This document shows, piece after piece, positions 1 through 6,504 of a stretch of DNA of 6,777 bases. The stretch is from an uncultured Campylobacter sp. (GTDB lineage Bacteria; Campylobacterota; Campylobacteria; Campylobacterales; Campylobacteraceae). Location: positions 1-6,777 of the forward strand of contig CALCKS010000300.1 of assembly GCA_937965895.1 (NCBI GenBank), written 5' to 3'. The translations under genes were made by a program, and so were the position numbers. The notes below the pieces were generated by a model. It did not search any database. It was not told where the DNA came from and worked only from the letters and a program-made list of their open reading frames with translations. Each line of letters opens with the position of its first letter. Within the stretch, counting starts at the first letter, position 1.

Positions 1-946
1 TGACGACTCTAGGTAGCCCCTCGTCGCTAGAAAATCCAAGCACGTAGTCGCACGCCGCGTAAATCTCGTCCATCTTGGAAACAAAACCCAGATACTCGGC
101 CTTGCCCGATTTTATCAGTGCGTCAAATTTGGCTTTCGCGCCCGCTTTTAGCCCGCCTCCGCCCGCGAAATAAACCTTTATATCGCTTCTTTTTAGTCCC
201 GCAAGAGCGTCAAAAACGAGCTCGTGTCCCTTTAATGTCAAGAAATTTGCCGGCATTACGATATTTATCTTTTTGGCGTCAAATTTGGCTTTTAAGGTGG
301 CGCTTTTATCGTCGCCGCTATCTTTTAAATTTGTCTGCAAATGGCTCAAATTTTCGCCCGCTTCAGACTTTTCCCGCTTCAAAATAGGCGCCTCTACGGG
401 ATTGTAAACCACGTTTTTAGGCATATCTATCTGCGCGGCGTAAAATTCGTAAGTAGCGTTTGAAACGCAAACGGGCGTAAATTTTAGCCGCTTTAAAATC
501 TCAAGCTTAAAGGGCTCGACGGCCGAGTTTTTACGCAGGTGCTGCACTACCGCGATATTTAGGGCGTTTGCGGCGGCGATGTAGGCGAGATTGGTTGAAA
601 AGTGATTATTTAGATGAAGGATATCGGGCCGCACTTGCCGCAGCAAGCAAAGCGCGTAGTCGTAGTCTTTTTTATAGAGGTATCTTGCTAAAATTTGACC
701 GCCCAGCGCGCGTAAAAGCTCTTTTTTTAGCTTTGAGGGCTGCTTTTTGGGCTCAAATTTTATAAATTTAGCTCCCGACTCTTCTATGATTTGCGAGATT
801 TTGCGTCCGCCCGCCTCGTAATCAGTCTCAAAAAACGCGCATAGCTCGTACTTTTGCTGCGCAGCAAGCCCCCGCAAAAGATACAAAAAACTCTTCGTTC
901 CGCCGCCGTATTCGCGCCCCGTATCGACGAACAAAATCTTTTTCAA
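1..946 (-). CDS. GT4-family glycosyltransferase, C-terminus cut by window edge
   Basis: Probably transfers a sugar from a nucleotide donor to the growing LOS core at the cytoplasmic face of the inner membrane. The first 315 residues are visible. The N-terminal Rossmann domain opens with KKILFVDTG and the glycine-rich loop EYGGGTKSF (residues 12-20). HLNNHFSTN (111-119), VSNAT (161-165) and VYNPVE (180-185) fit the acceptor-domain and linker landmarks of GT4. The C-terminal domain starts at INIVMPANF and reaches SSDEGLPRVV (306-315), the first half of the E-x7-E donor-site motif, where the window ends. The start is TTG at 946-944: its TTGA overlaps the upstream gene's stop, AGGA lies at 956-953 with a 6-base spacer, and the in-frame product begins exactly at the usual first beta strand. 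Residues about 190-226 are a hydrophilic K/S/D-rich stretch, longer than a usual linker. Last visible gene of a leftward four-gene operon. Family is secure; sugar and acceptor are unknown. Confidence 0.9.
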   Translation of the reverse strand, partial: MKKILFVDTGREYGGGTKSFLYLLRGLAAQQKYELCAFFETDYEAGGRKISQIIEESGAKFIKFEPKKQPSKLKKELLRALGGQILARYLYKKDYDYALCLLRQVRPDILHLNNHFSTNLAYIAAANALNIAVVQHLRKNSAVEPFKLEILKRLKFTPVCVSNATYEFYAAQIDMPKNVVYNPVEAPILKREKSEAGENLSHLQTNLKDSGDDKSATLKAKFDAKKINIVMPANFLTLKGHELVFDALAGLKRSDIKVYFAGGGGLKAGAKAKFDALIKSGKAEYLGFVSKMDEIYAACDYVLGFSSDEGLPRVV

Positions 947-2016
947 ATCATTTCCTTTAACATCTCCCAGACCTCATCCGCCCCTATTTGCAGCATGCAC
1001 TCCTGAAATTTGCAGTTTTTGCCGATGCAAGGCGAACAGGTGCGCGGCTTTTTGATAAATTTATGGATATTTTCGTCAAAATCAGGGTTTGAGTTTACGG
1101 GCGAAGCGACGGCAAAAAGCCCGATCGTAGGCGTTTTTAGCGCGGCTGCAACGTGCAGCGGACCGGTATCTGGCGTCACAAGCACATCAAGCCTCGCTAT
1201 GAGCGCCGCGGCCTCTCGCAGGCTAAGCTTACCCGCCGCATCTATCACGTGCGCGCTTCTTAGCTCTTCGTCTAGCTGCGCGGTCATCGCTCGCTCGGCG
1301 GGGCTGCCCGTTAGCACGATGACGGCGTCCGTGCGCTCCAAAATAATTCCCGCCAGCTCCCGCCAACGCTGCCAAAACCACTGCCTGGAAACCGTGCTAG
1401 CCCCCATCTGAAAGCCGATAAATTTACGTTTGCTGTCTTTTTTTAGCATTTCATCGACGCGGGCGAAATCCTCATCTCGCAGATACAAATTTAGCCTCGT
1501 ATCACGGCTCTCAATGCCGACGAATTTAAGCTGCTCGAGGCGGTTTAGCACGACGTATCTCTCATCTCCGTAAGGCTCGGGCGCGTTTGAGTGAAAGGGG
1601 CTAAATTTACTGCCGGCATTTGGCAGCTTAAAGACGTATTTGGCCCCGCTTAAAACGGCTAACGGAGTGGCCTCGGGCTCGTTTGAGTGCAGGATAAAGA
1701 TGACGTCGGGTTTTATTTTTTTTAAAGCAAACAGGGCGCGTAAAAAGCCGCCCTTTTTGCCGTCATAAAGCAAAATTTCGTCGATATTTGGATCGGTTTT
1801 AAAAAGCGGTGCTGTAGATGGATTTAACAGCGCGACGGTGCGTACGTGCGGGAAATTTTGCCGAAAAACGCGAAAAACGGGCGTATTAAAAATCGTATCG
1901 CCAAGCGCGGTGTTGCTAAAAAAACAAACCGTTTGTATAGGCTGCTTAACCAGCTGCGTTTTGCACACGCTTTTAAAGCGCAAAATGAGCTGCGCCGCGC
2001 TCTCAAAGAGCCTCAT
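943..2016 (-). CDS. GT9-family (heptosyltransferase-like) glycosyltransferase with N-terminal extension
   Basis: A 357-residue member of the ADP-heptose:LPS heptosyltransferase family (GT9), predicted to add a heptose or related sugar to the LOS core. The first beta strand and the loop NTALGD place the likely catalytic Asp at residue 40. GFQMGAS (201-207) is the linker and donor-domain entry, and TPDTGPLHVAAAL (281-293) is the donor-binding signature. A C-terminal cysteine cluster (C327, C330, C335, C340) resembles the one in the neighbouring WaaF. About 28 basic or amphipathic residues precede the first strand, whereas the other two GT9 proteins here start directly at it. The ATG at 2016 is supported by GGAAG at 2027-2023 with a 6-base spacer. 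It overlaps the upstream gene by 14 bases and the next gene by 4. It could be a heptosyltransferase III/WaaQ-like enzyme, but that is not provable from sequence; it is clearly distinct from the WaaF in this window. Confidence 0.93.
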   Translation of the reverse strand: MRLFESAAQLILRFKSVCKTQLVKQPIQTVCFFSNTALGDTIFNTPVFRVFRQNFPHVRTVALLNPSTAPLFKTDPNIDEILLYDGKKGGFLRALFALKKIKPDVIFILHSNEPEATPLAVLSGAKYVFKLPNAGSKFSPFHSNAPEPYGDERYVVLNRLEQLKFVGIESRDTRLNLYLRDEDFARVDEMLKKDSKRKFIGFQMGASTVSRQWFWQRWRELAGIILERTDAVIVLTGSPAERAMTAQLDEELRSAHVIDAAGKLSLREAAALIARLDVLVTPDTGPLHVAAALKTPTIGLFAVASPVNSNPDFDENIHKFIKKPRTCSPCIGKNCKFQECMLQIGADEVWEMLKEMI

Positions 2017-3055
2017 ACATCGCTTCCGTCTGCGCGACCATCGTCTCTATCGAGAAATTTCGCACGATAAATTCCCTCGCGTTCGCGCTAAATTTAGCTC
2101 TAAGCGCCGAGTCTTTTATGAGCGTTTTTAGGGCGGCTTTGAGCGATTCTTTGTCGCCGTTTTTAAACAAGAGCCCCGTTTCGTCGCTACTTATCGCTTC
2201 GCCGATGCCGCCAGCGTCGCTACCGATGCAAGGCACCCCGCACGACTGCGCCTCGAGCAGCGCCGTGCCTAGCGCCTCCATCTTTGAGGGCAACACAAAA
2301 ACGTCAAAACTACCCAAAAACTCGCTCACGTCGGTGCGCGAGCCTAGCATATAGATGTTTGACGTTTTTATTTTTTTTAGATTTTCCTCCTGCGGACCAT
2401 CGCCGACCACGACCAGAGCGGTATTTGGTAGATTTAGCTCGCTAAAAGCTTCAAACAAAAACTGATGATTTTTCGCCGCGCGCAAGACCGCCACGATACC
2501 GACTACGACGCAGTCTGCGGTCAAATTTAGCTCCGCTTTTATATTTTTAGTAAAATTTGGATTAAACCGCGCCGTATCCACGCCGGTATAAATAACGTCT
2601 ATCAAATTTTCCCGCACGCCCTGCGAGACGAGCTGGGCTTTTACGGCGTTTGAGACGGCTACGATTTTATCGTTTATGTTGTAGCTAAATGCCGATCTGA
2701 TCGGCGTTTGCAGGTGTCTAGTGCGCACGACTTTAGCGCCCGTTAGCTTTGCGACGATCGCGCCGATGTTGCCGTCCTTGCCCGAGTGCGTGGCGATGAT
2801 AGAGATATTTTTTTCGCGCACGAAACGGCAAATTTTAAAAATTTCAAAAATATTATAAACCTTGCTTAGGTTAAATTCCACAAACTCGCAATCAATAGGC
2901 TTTTCAAAGCTTTTTGAGCCTGGATTTAGCGCGTAAAATACCTTAAATTTATCCTTGTTTAGTCCGTTTATGACGCGCTGTGTGCGGTGCTCCTGCCCGC
3001 CGAAACCCAGCGAGCTTTCAAGCTCTAGGATGTTGATTTTATCTGTTTTTTTCAT
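2003..3055 (-). CDS. GT4-family glycosyltransferase
   Basis: A complete 350-residue retaining GT-B glycosyltransferase of family GT4, expected to act on the LOS core in the cytoplasm. Visible landmarks are SLGFGGQEHR (15-24), the N-terminal glycine loop; THSGKDGN (89-96) and RTRHLQTPI (111-119) in the acceptor domain; VSNAV (134-138) and YTGVDTARF (156-164) at the interdomain linker; and VVVGDGPQEENL (215-226) plus LPSKMEALGTALLEA (255-269) in the donor domain. The last carries the E-x7-E pair E260/E268. Length is normal for the family. The ATG at 3055 forms an ATGA overlap with the upstream gene's stop. The only purine-rich Shine-Dalgarno candidate (GAGG) lies about 13 bases upstream, which is too far, so translation probably depends on coupling. 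Its last 14 bases overlap the start of the next gene. An eight-A tract lies in the codons around residues 226-231. The donor sugar cannot be predicted. Confidence 0.94.
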   Translation of the reverse strand: MKKTDKINILELESSLGFGGQEHRTQRVINGLNKDKFKVFYALNPGSKSFEKPIDCEFVEFNLSKVYNIFEIFKICRFVREKNISIIATHSGKDGNIGAIVAKLTGAKVVRTRHLQTPIRSAFSYNINDKIVAVSNAVKAQLVSQGVRENLIDVIYTGVDTARFNPNFTKNIKAELNLTADCVVVGIVAVLRAAKNHQFLFEAFSELNLPNTALVVVGDGPQEENLKKIKTSNIYMLGSRTDVSEFLGSFDVFVLPSKMEALGTALLEAQSCGVPCIGSDAGGIGEAISSDETGLLFKNGDKESLKAALKTLIKDSALRAKFSANAREFIVRNFSIETMVAQTEAMYEAL

Positions 3056-3984
3056 ATATTTTTGACCGCCTCGTAGATTTCCTCGTCCGCGACGTCCTGC
3101 GCCCTTTTGCTAGCGCTTTGCAGCACGGTGCACGGCGCGCCGCCGTAAATGGGAGCCCAGCGAGCGGCGTCCGTTTTGCCAAGCACGAGCACCGTTTTTA
3201 CCCCAAGTGCCGGTGCTAGGTGCGCTACGCCTCCGTCAAGCGTGAGGACGAATTTAGCCGCCCAGATGTAGCCTGCAAGTTCATCTAGGCTCGCAGTCGC
3301 AGCAAACTCTACGCCCGCCTCTCGCGCTACTTTTTCGCCAAATTTTACATCCTCTGCGCTAACGGCGACGCGTCCGAAATTTTGCTTTAAAAATCCCAAA
3401 ATCCGTAAAATTTTAGCCTTGTCCATGCGGTTTTGCTCCACCCTCGAGGATACGTGAAAAAATACAAAATCCTTAAATTTCTCGCTTTTAAAGCTAGGTA
3501 CGTAAAGCGTCTTTTCTCCGTCAAATTTCGCTCCAAGCGGCGCTACTAGCTCGCAGCAAAGTAGCGCCTCGTGAGGAGGCAGATTAAAGTTTAGTTTATG
3601 CGTTATTAACGAACCGCCCTCGTTTTGCTTTGCTGCGCCTATCGTCGTTTTAGCTCCGGCGGCTCTGGCAAATATCGCAGCAGAGGGCGAATAAGCGCTT
3701 CTAAAAATCACGGTTGCATCATATTTTTCGCGGCGAATTTGAAGCAAAATTTTACATTTTCCCCAAAACGCCCGTACTTTTGCCGCCAGCCCTTTTACGT
3801 GCTTTGGTTTAGTGTAGATATAGATTTTATTTAAAAATGGATTGCCGCGAACGACGCATGCGTTTAGGCTGTTTACCACGATATCTATCTGTGCGCACGG
3901 ATGAGCCTTTCGCAGCGCTTCAATCGCTGGCGTTGTGCAGATGAGATCGCCGATGTTATCGTTTCTAACGAGCAAAATTTTCAC
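3052..3984 (-). CDS. GT9-family (heptosyltransferase-like) glycosyltransferase, first gene of leftward operon
   Basis: A 310-residue protein of the ADP-heptose:LPS heptosyltransferase family. It opens with MKILLVRNDNIGDLICTTPA, giving the family's first strand and likely catalytic Asp at residue 13. The C-terminal donor site reads LTLDGGVAHLAPALG (247-261), so it has DGG-x2-H instead of the D(T/S)GP-x-H of the two other GT9 proteins here, a variant also known in the family. It lacks their C-terminal cysteine cluster. The frame stays open to an ATG at 4062, but I chose GTG at 3984: AAAGGA at 3995-3990 sits 5 bases upstream, the product then starts exactly at the first beta strand, and the longer form would include a perfect TATAAT box. 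The stop overlaps the next ATG as ATGA. Specific role (heptose or other sugar, position in the core) is unknown; it does not look like WaaC. Confidence 0.92.
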   Translation of the reverse strand: MKILLVRNDNIGDLICTTPAIEALRKAHPCAQIDIVVNSLNACVVRGNPFLNKIYIYTKPKHVKGLAAKVRAFWGKCKILLQIRREKYDATVIFRSAYSPSAAIFARAAGAKTTIGAAKQNEGGSLITHKLNFNLPPHEALLCCELVAPLGAKFDGEKTLYVPSFKSEKFKDFVFFHVSSRVEQNRMDKAKILRILGFLKQNFGRVAVSAEDVKFGEKVAREAGVEFAATASLDELAGYIWAAKFVLTLDGGVAHLAPALGVKTVLVLGKTDAARWAPIYGGAPCTVLQSASKRAQDVADEEIYEAVKNI

Positions 3985-3989
3985 GATTT

Positions 3990-3995
3990 TCCTTT
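3990..3995 (-). promoter_or_regulatory. Ribosome binding site deciding the GTG start of the GT9 gene at 3984
   Basis: Read on the minus strand, AAAGGA is followed by a 5-base spacer and GTG AAA ATT. This is the strongest Shine-Dalgarno sequence near the gene, and it excludes the 26-codon longer reading from the ATG at 4062. Confidence 0.8.
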
Positions 3996-4003
3996 TTTGC
4001 GCG

Positions 4004-4009
4004 ATTATA
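4004..4009 (-). promoter_or_regulatory. Candidate -10 box for the leftward glycosyltransferase operon
   Basis: On the minus strand GGTATAAT is a perfect sigma70 -10 hexamer with the preceding G that is common in Campylobacter promoters. No -35 box is evident, as is usual in this genus; the upstream stretch is A/T-rich. Transcription would start near 3997, leaving a very short leader of about 12 bases. A second, weaker box (TATAAG, 4026-4021) would give a leader of about 30 bases and is an alternative. Confidence 0.55.
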
Positions 4010-4085
4010 CCTATTTTACGCTTATACTTATTTACGCCCTCATCCCCTCGCCCGCTAGGCATAACCTAAAATTCATCAAAAAACT

Positions 4086-4091
4086 TATAAA
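4086..4091 (+). promoter_or_regulatory. Candidate -10 box for the rightward WaaG-like/waaF pair
   Basis: TATAAA within TATAAAAT lies 26 bases before the ATG at 4118, so transcription would start near 4098 with a leader of about 20 bases. The Shine-Dalgarno AAAAGG at 4107-4112 has a 5-base spacer. No -35 box is recognisable. The box lies about 77 bases from the leftward -10 box in a 133-base divergent intergenic region (3985-4117), so both operons could respond to the same protein or local supercoiling; I see no clear operator palindrome. Confidence 0.5.
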
Positions 4092-4117
4092 ATAGCGCTA
4101 AATTTTAAAAGGCAAAC

Positions 4118-5149
4118 ATGAAAAAAATAGTATTTTTAAGGCTCGATCTGGACGCTATCGGCGGGGCGCAGAGATATCTCTCAAGGCTCGTTAAAGCCCT
4201 AAAAGACTCGGGCGTTGCGTGCGAGACGCGCGGATTTAACGGCAGCAAAAAACTAAGCTCGTGGATCAAAGCCCTGCGTTTTAACGCGCAAGCCAAGCGG
4301 CAAAAGGGCACGGACGAGATTTATTTTAGCCTTGAGCGCATCACCTGCGCCGACATCTACCGTGCGGGCGACGGCGTGCACAAAGTCTATATGAAAACCA
4401 AGCCTTTTTGGTTCACAAATCCCCTAAATTTCGTCATTCCCTACCTTGAAAAGCGAACTTTTAAAAACGCTAAAAAAATCATCGCCAACTCAAATTTTAT
4501 AAAGCGTCAAATTTGCGAGACCTACGGCATCGCCGAGGAAAAGATCGCAGTCGTCTATAACGGCGTAAATTTGCCTATGCGCGTACAAAAAGGCTCAGCA
4601 AAGCTCGCTCTTTGCGAGGAATTCGGGCTTGATTTTCACCTACCGACGCTGCTGTTTGTGGGAAGCGGCTTTAAACGCAAGGGCGCGGAGGAGTTTTTAC
4701 GCATCGCGGCTCGCCTAAAAACCCGCGTAAACTGCCTAATAGTCGGCCGTGACAAAAACGCTGCCCGCTACAAAAATCTAGCCAAAGAGCTAGGTCTAAA
4801 CGCCGTGTTTACGGGCGCTCAAAAAAGCGCGGCGAGATTTTATGAAGGCAGCGAGCTGTTTTTGTTCCCGACGGCGTACGAACCGTTTTCAAACGTCGTT
4901 TTAGAGGCGCTTAGCTACGGCTGCGTCGCTATCACGACCGCTCAAAACGGCGCCGCGGAGATACTGCCTGATGAATTTGTGATGAGCTCGCCGCAAGACT
5001 ACGACATCTGCGCTCTGATCGACGAGATCCTAAACGACGACGAGCGACTGGCAATGCTACAAGAGCGAAATTTGGCGCTTGCTAGCGAGTTTAGTATCGA
5101 AAAAAACGCGAACGCGACGCTGGAGATAGTACGTGCGAATCTTGATTGA
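4118..5149 (+). CDS. WaaG-like GT4 glycosyltransferase (LOS core hexose transferase)
   Basis: A 343-residue GT4 enzyme that resembles E. coli WaaG (LPS glucosyltransferase I) in several diagnostic blocks. These are LDAIGGAQRYLSRL (11-24) at the N-terminal loop; FSLERITCADIYRAGDG (70-86), which parallels WaaG's segment ending in a YFAAD-type sequence; VYNGVNLP (146-153) at the linker; GSGFKRKGAEE (182-192), matching WaaG's GSDFGRKG; and TAYEPFSNVVLEAL (252-265) with E255/E263 as the E-x7-E donor-site pair. WaaG adds the first glucose to heptose II in enteric bacteria, so a transfer onto the heptose region is a reasonable inference, supported by the overlapping waaF downstream. The ATG has a good Shine-Dalgarno sequence (AAAAGG, 4107-4112). 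Its last 17 bases overlap waaF. The comparison with WaaG is from memory; the sugar could be glucose, galactose or another hexose. Confidence 0.93.
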   Translation: MKKIVFLRLDLDAIGGAQRYLSRLVKALKDSGVACETRGFNGSKKLSSWIKALRFNAQAKRQKGTDEIYFSLERITCADIYRAGDGVHKVYMKTKPFWFTNPLNFVIPYLEKRTFKNAKKIIANSNFIKRQICETYGIAEEKIAVVYNGVNLPMRVQKGSAKLALCEEFGLDFHLPTLLFVGSGFKRKGAEEFLRIAARLKTRVNCLIVGRDKNAARYKNLAKELGLNAVFTGAQKSAARFYEGSELFLFPTAYEPFSNVVLEALSYGCVAITTAQNGAAEILPDEFVMSSPQDYDICALIDEILNDDERLAMLQERNLALASEFSIEKNANATLEIVRANLD

Positions 5150-6311
5150 GCTGCCGACCTGGCTGGGCGACGCCGTGATGGCAAGCGCCGCGGTAGAGGC
5201 CATCGCAAAGCATACGGCGGCGTTTGACGCGAGAAATTCGGCGGGCAAATTTAAAAATGAGCGAGATTTTAGCTTTTCATCGCAAAATTTCGGCTCGGTA
5301 ACGCAAGAAATTCAAATTTTTAAAAACGGTGCGGCAAATTTAAGCGATAAATTTGACGCAGACGGCGGCGTAAATTTGATGGCAAGCGAGCAAGAAAATC
5401 AAAATCCGCAAAATTTAAAAAAAGAGACGCAAGAGCCCGTCAAAATCGTATTTTTCGGCTCGTTTGCGGCGTGCGAGCTTTTTAAGGCTCACCCAAACTG
5501 TGAACGCGTCATCGTGGATAACAGCAAAAAGGCTAAATTTAGGCTCTGGCAGCTATTTTGGCAGACGAGAAATCTCGGCGAATTCGACGCGGTGTTTAGC
5601 TTTAGAAGCTCGTTTGCGAGTAAAATTTTGCTTTTCGGAGCGCGGGCGGGACGAAAATTTGCATTTAAAAAGAGCAAAGACGGCGCGCATCAGGTGCAAA
5701 AATACCTAAAATTCGTCAAATCGGCGTTAAATTTAAAACGGGCGGACGACGAGCTGAAGCTCTACTTTGAACCGCGCAAATTTGACGCTCCGGTACTCGG
5801 GCTAAATCCGGGCGCTAGCTACGGAAGCGCCAAACGCTGGTATCCGGTCTACTTCGCGCAGGTGGCGCTGCATTTTAAAGACGAATTTAAGATTATGATT
5901 TTTGGCGGCGCGGGCGAGCGCGATATGTGCGAGCAGATCGAGCGAATTTTACGCGAAAACGGCGCGGAGTGCGAAAATCTAGCGGGTAAAACGAGCGTGC
6001 GGGAGCTTTGTGAAAATATCGGCGGCATCGGGCAAAGCGGCGGGATATTTATCACGAACGACAGCGGTCCGATGCATATCGCCGCAGCCTACAAGACGCC
6101 TACGATCGCGCTTTTTGGGCCGACGAGATTTACGCAGACCTGTCCGTGGCGCAACGAAAACGCCCGCATCCTGCACCTAAATTTAGAGTGCATGCCCTGC
6201 ATGGAGCGCGTCTGCCCGCTAAAAACCCACGCCTGCATGAAAGATCTCTCGCCGCAAGCCGTCATCCAAACGATCGAGCGAGAATTTCTCGCCGAAGCGA
6301 CAAAAAACTAG
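5133..6311 (+). CDS. waaF: ADP-heptose:LPS heptosyltransferase II (WaaF) with N-domain insertion
   Basis: Adds the second L-glycero-D-manno-heptose to heptose I of the LOS inner core, in the cytoplasm at the inner membrane. Signatures: ELPTWLGDAVMAS (6-18) with likely catalytic Asp13; FSFRSSFASKI (155-165); LNPGASYGSAKRW (224-236); FITNDSGPMHIAAAYKTPT (306-324), the donor site; FGPTRFTQTCPW (328-339); and the C-terminal cysteine set C353, C356, C361, C368. All these blocks match my recollection of C. jejuni WaaF. At 392 residues it is about 70 longer than that protein (about 319); the excess is a hydrophilic stretch between residues about 28 and 103, inserted before the strand KIVFFGSF. The start is GTG at 5133 with GGAGA at 5122-5126, overlapping the preceding gene by 17 bases, which implies coupled translation. 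The frame is intact, so the enzyme is probably functional. Confidence 0.96.
   Translation: MRILIELPTWLGDAVMASAAVEAIAKHTAAFDARNSAGKFKNERDFSFSSQNFGSVTQEIQIFKNGAANLSDKFDADGGVNLMASEQENQNPQNLKKETQEPVKIVFFGSFAACELFKAHPNCERVIVDNSKKAKFRLWQLFWQTRNLGEFDAVFSFRSSFASKILLFGARAGRKFAFKKSKDGAHQVQKYLKFVKSALNLKRADDELKLYFEPRKFDAPVLGLNPGASYGSAKRWYPVYFAQVALHFKDEFKIMIFGGAGERDMCEQIERILRENGAECENLAGKTSVRELCENIGGIGQSGGIFITNDSGPMHIAAAYKTPTIALFGPTRFTQTCPWRNENARILHLNLECMPCMERVCPLKTHACMKDLSPQAVIQTIEREFLAEATKN
5214..5441 (+). other. In-frame hydrophilic insertion in waaF, rich in AAATTT
   Basis: These bases encode WaaF residues about 28-103, which have no counterpart in the C. jejuni enzyme as I recall it; there AIKEH is followed almost at once by the strand ending in YGSF. 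The segment is rich in K, N, Q, E, S and D, lacks hydrophobic periodicity and looks like a disordered surface loop. The DNA contains seven AAATTT hexamers (starting at 5247, 5285, 5314, 5336, 5349, 5372 and 5411) and one A7 run (5417-5423). Boundaries are approximate. Confidence 0.7.
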
Positions 6312-6320
6312 AAATTTTAG

Positions 6321-6380
6321 TGCGCGGCTTTTCTCAAACGGCCGCAAATCAGCAAAAGCCCCGTCGCGCATAATGTTTTT
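6321..6380 (+). terminator. Weak hairpin candidate just after waaF
   Basis: GGCTTTT (6326-6332) pairs with AAAAGCC (6354-6360) around a 21-base loop. Outside it TGCGC (6321-6325) pairs with GCGCA (6366-6370), with five unpaired bases on the 3' side. Five T residues follow at 6376-6380. Position right after the waaF stop fits termination, but the long loop and the gap before the T run make it weak. Confidence 0.3.
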
Positions 6381-6476
6381 GCAAACGGAGTGCGACCAAA
6401 TTTAACGCACCCAAAGCACGCACTTGAGATAGCGCAAGGCGGCTTAATCAAGGCAAATCTTACTGTTCCGATTTTA

Positions 6477-6504
6477 GCGCACTTAGGATTGCGCCGCATT
6501 TTTT
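6477..6504 (+). terminator. Possible rho-independent terminator for the waaF transcript
   Basis: GCGCA (6477-6481) and TGCGC (6490-6494) form a short GC-rich stem around the 8-base loop CTTAGGAT, followed after four bases by six T residues (6499-6504). The arrangement is typical but the stem is only five base pairs, and it lies 165 bases past the waaF stop. Confidence 0.35.

Noticed and set aside
1010..1411. 133-codon plus-strand frame opposite the GT9 gene
   Set aside because: It is the complement of a clearly coding, conserved GT9 sequence, shows Ser/Ala-rich composition typical of an antisense shadow, and has no recognisable domain.
1716..2378. Eight-base T/A tracts (1716-1723 and 2371-2378) as phase-variation switches
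   Set aside because: Both encode Lys-Lys-Ile-Lys in intact frames. Campylobacter LOS phase variation mostly uses poly-G/C tracts, and I see none of seven or more in the window.
3052..3984. Assignment of this gene as waaC (heptosyltransferase I)
   Set aside because: Its N-terminal and donor-site sequences (NIGDLICTTP, DGGVAH) do not resemble WaaC as I recall it, and waaC usually lies at the other end of such loci.
3985..4062. N-terminal 26 codons added to the first leftward GT9 gene
   Set aside because: They contain the best promoter and Shine-Dalgarno sequence and precede the natural first beta strand of the family.
5214..5441. Insertion sequence or recombined foreign fragment inside waaF
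   Set aside because: No terminal inverted repeats, target duplication or transposase; the frame is kept and the AAATTT signature is that of the host genome.
6317..6499. 60-codon minus-strand frame with an ATG
   Set aside because: No Shine-Dalgarno sequence, odd Cys/Arg-rich composition and no recognisable product; kept only as part of the intergenic description.
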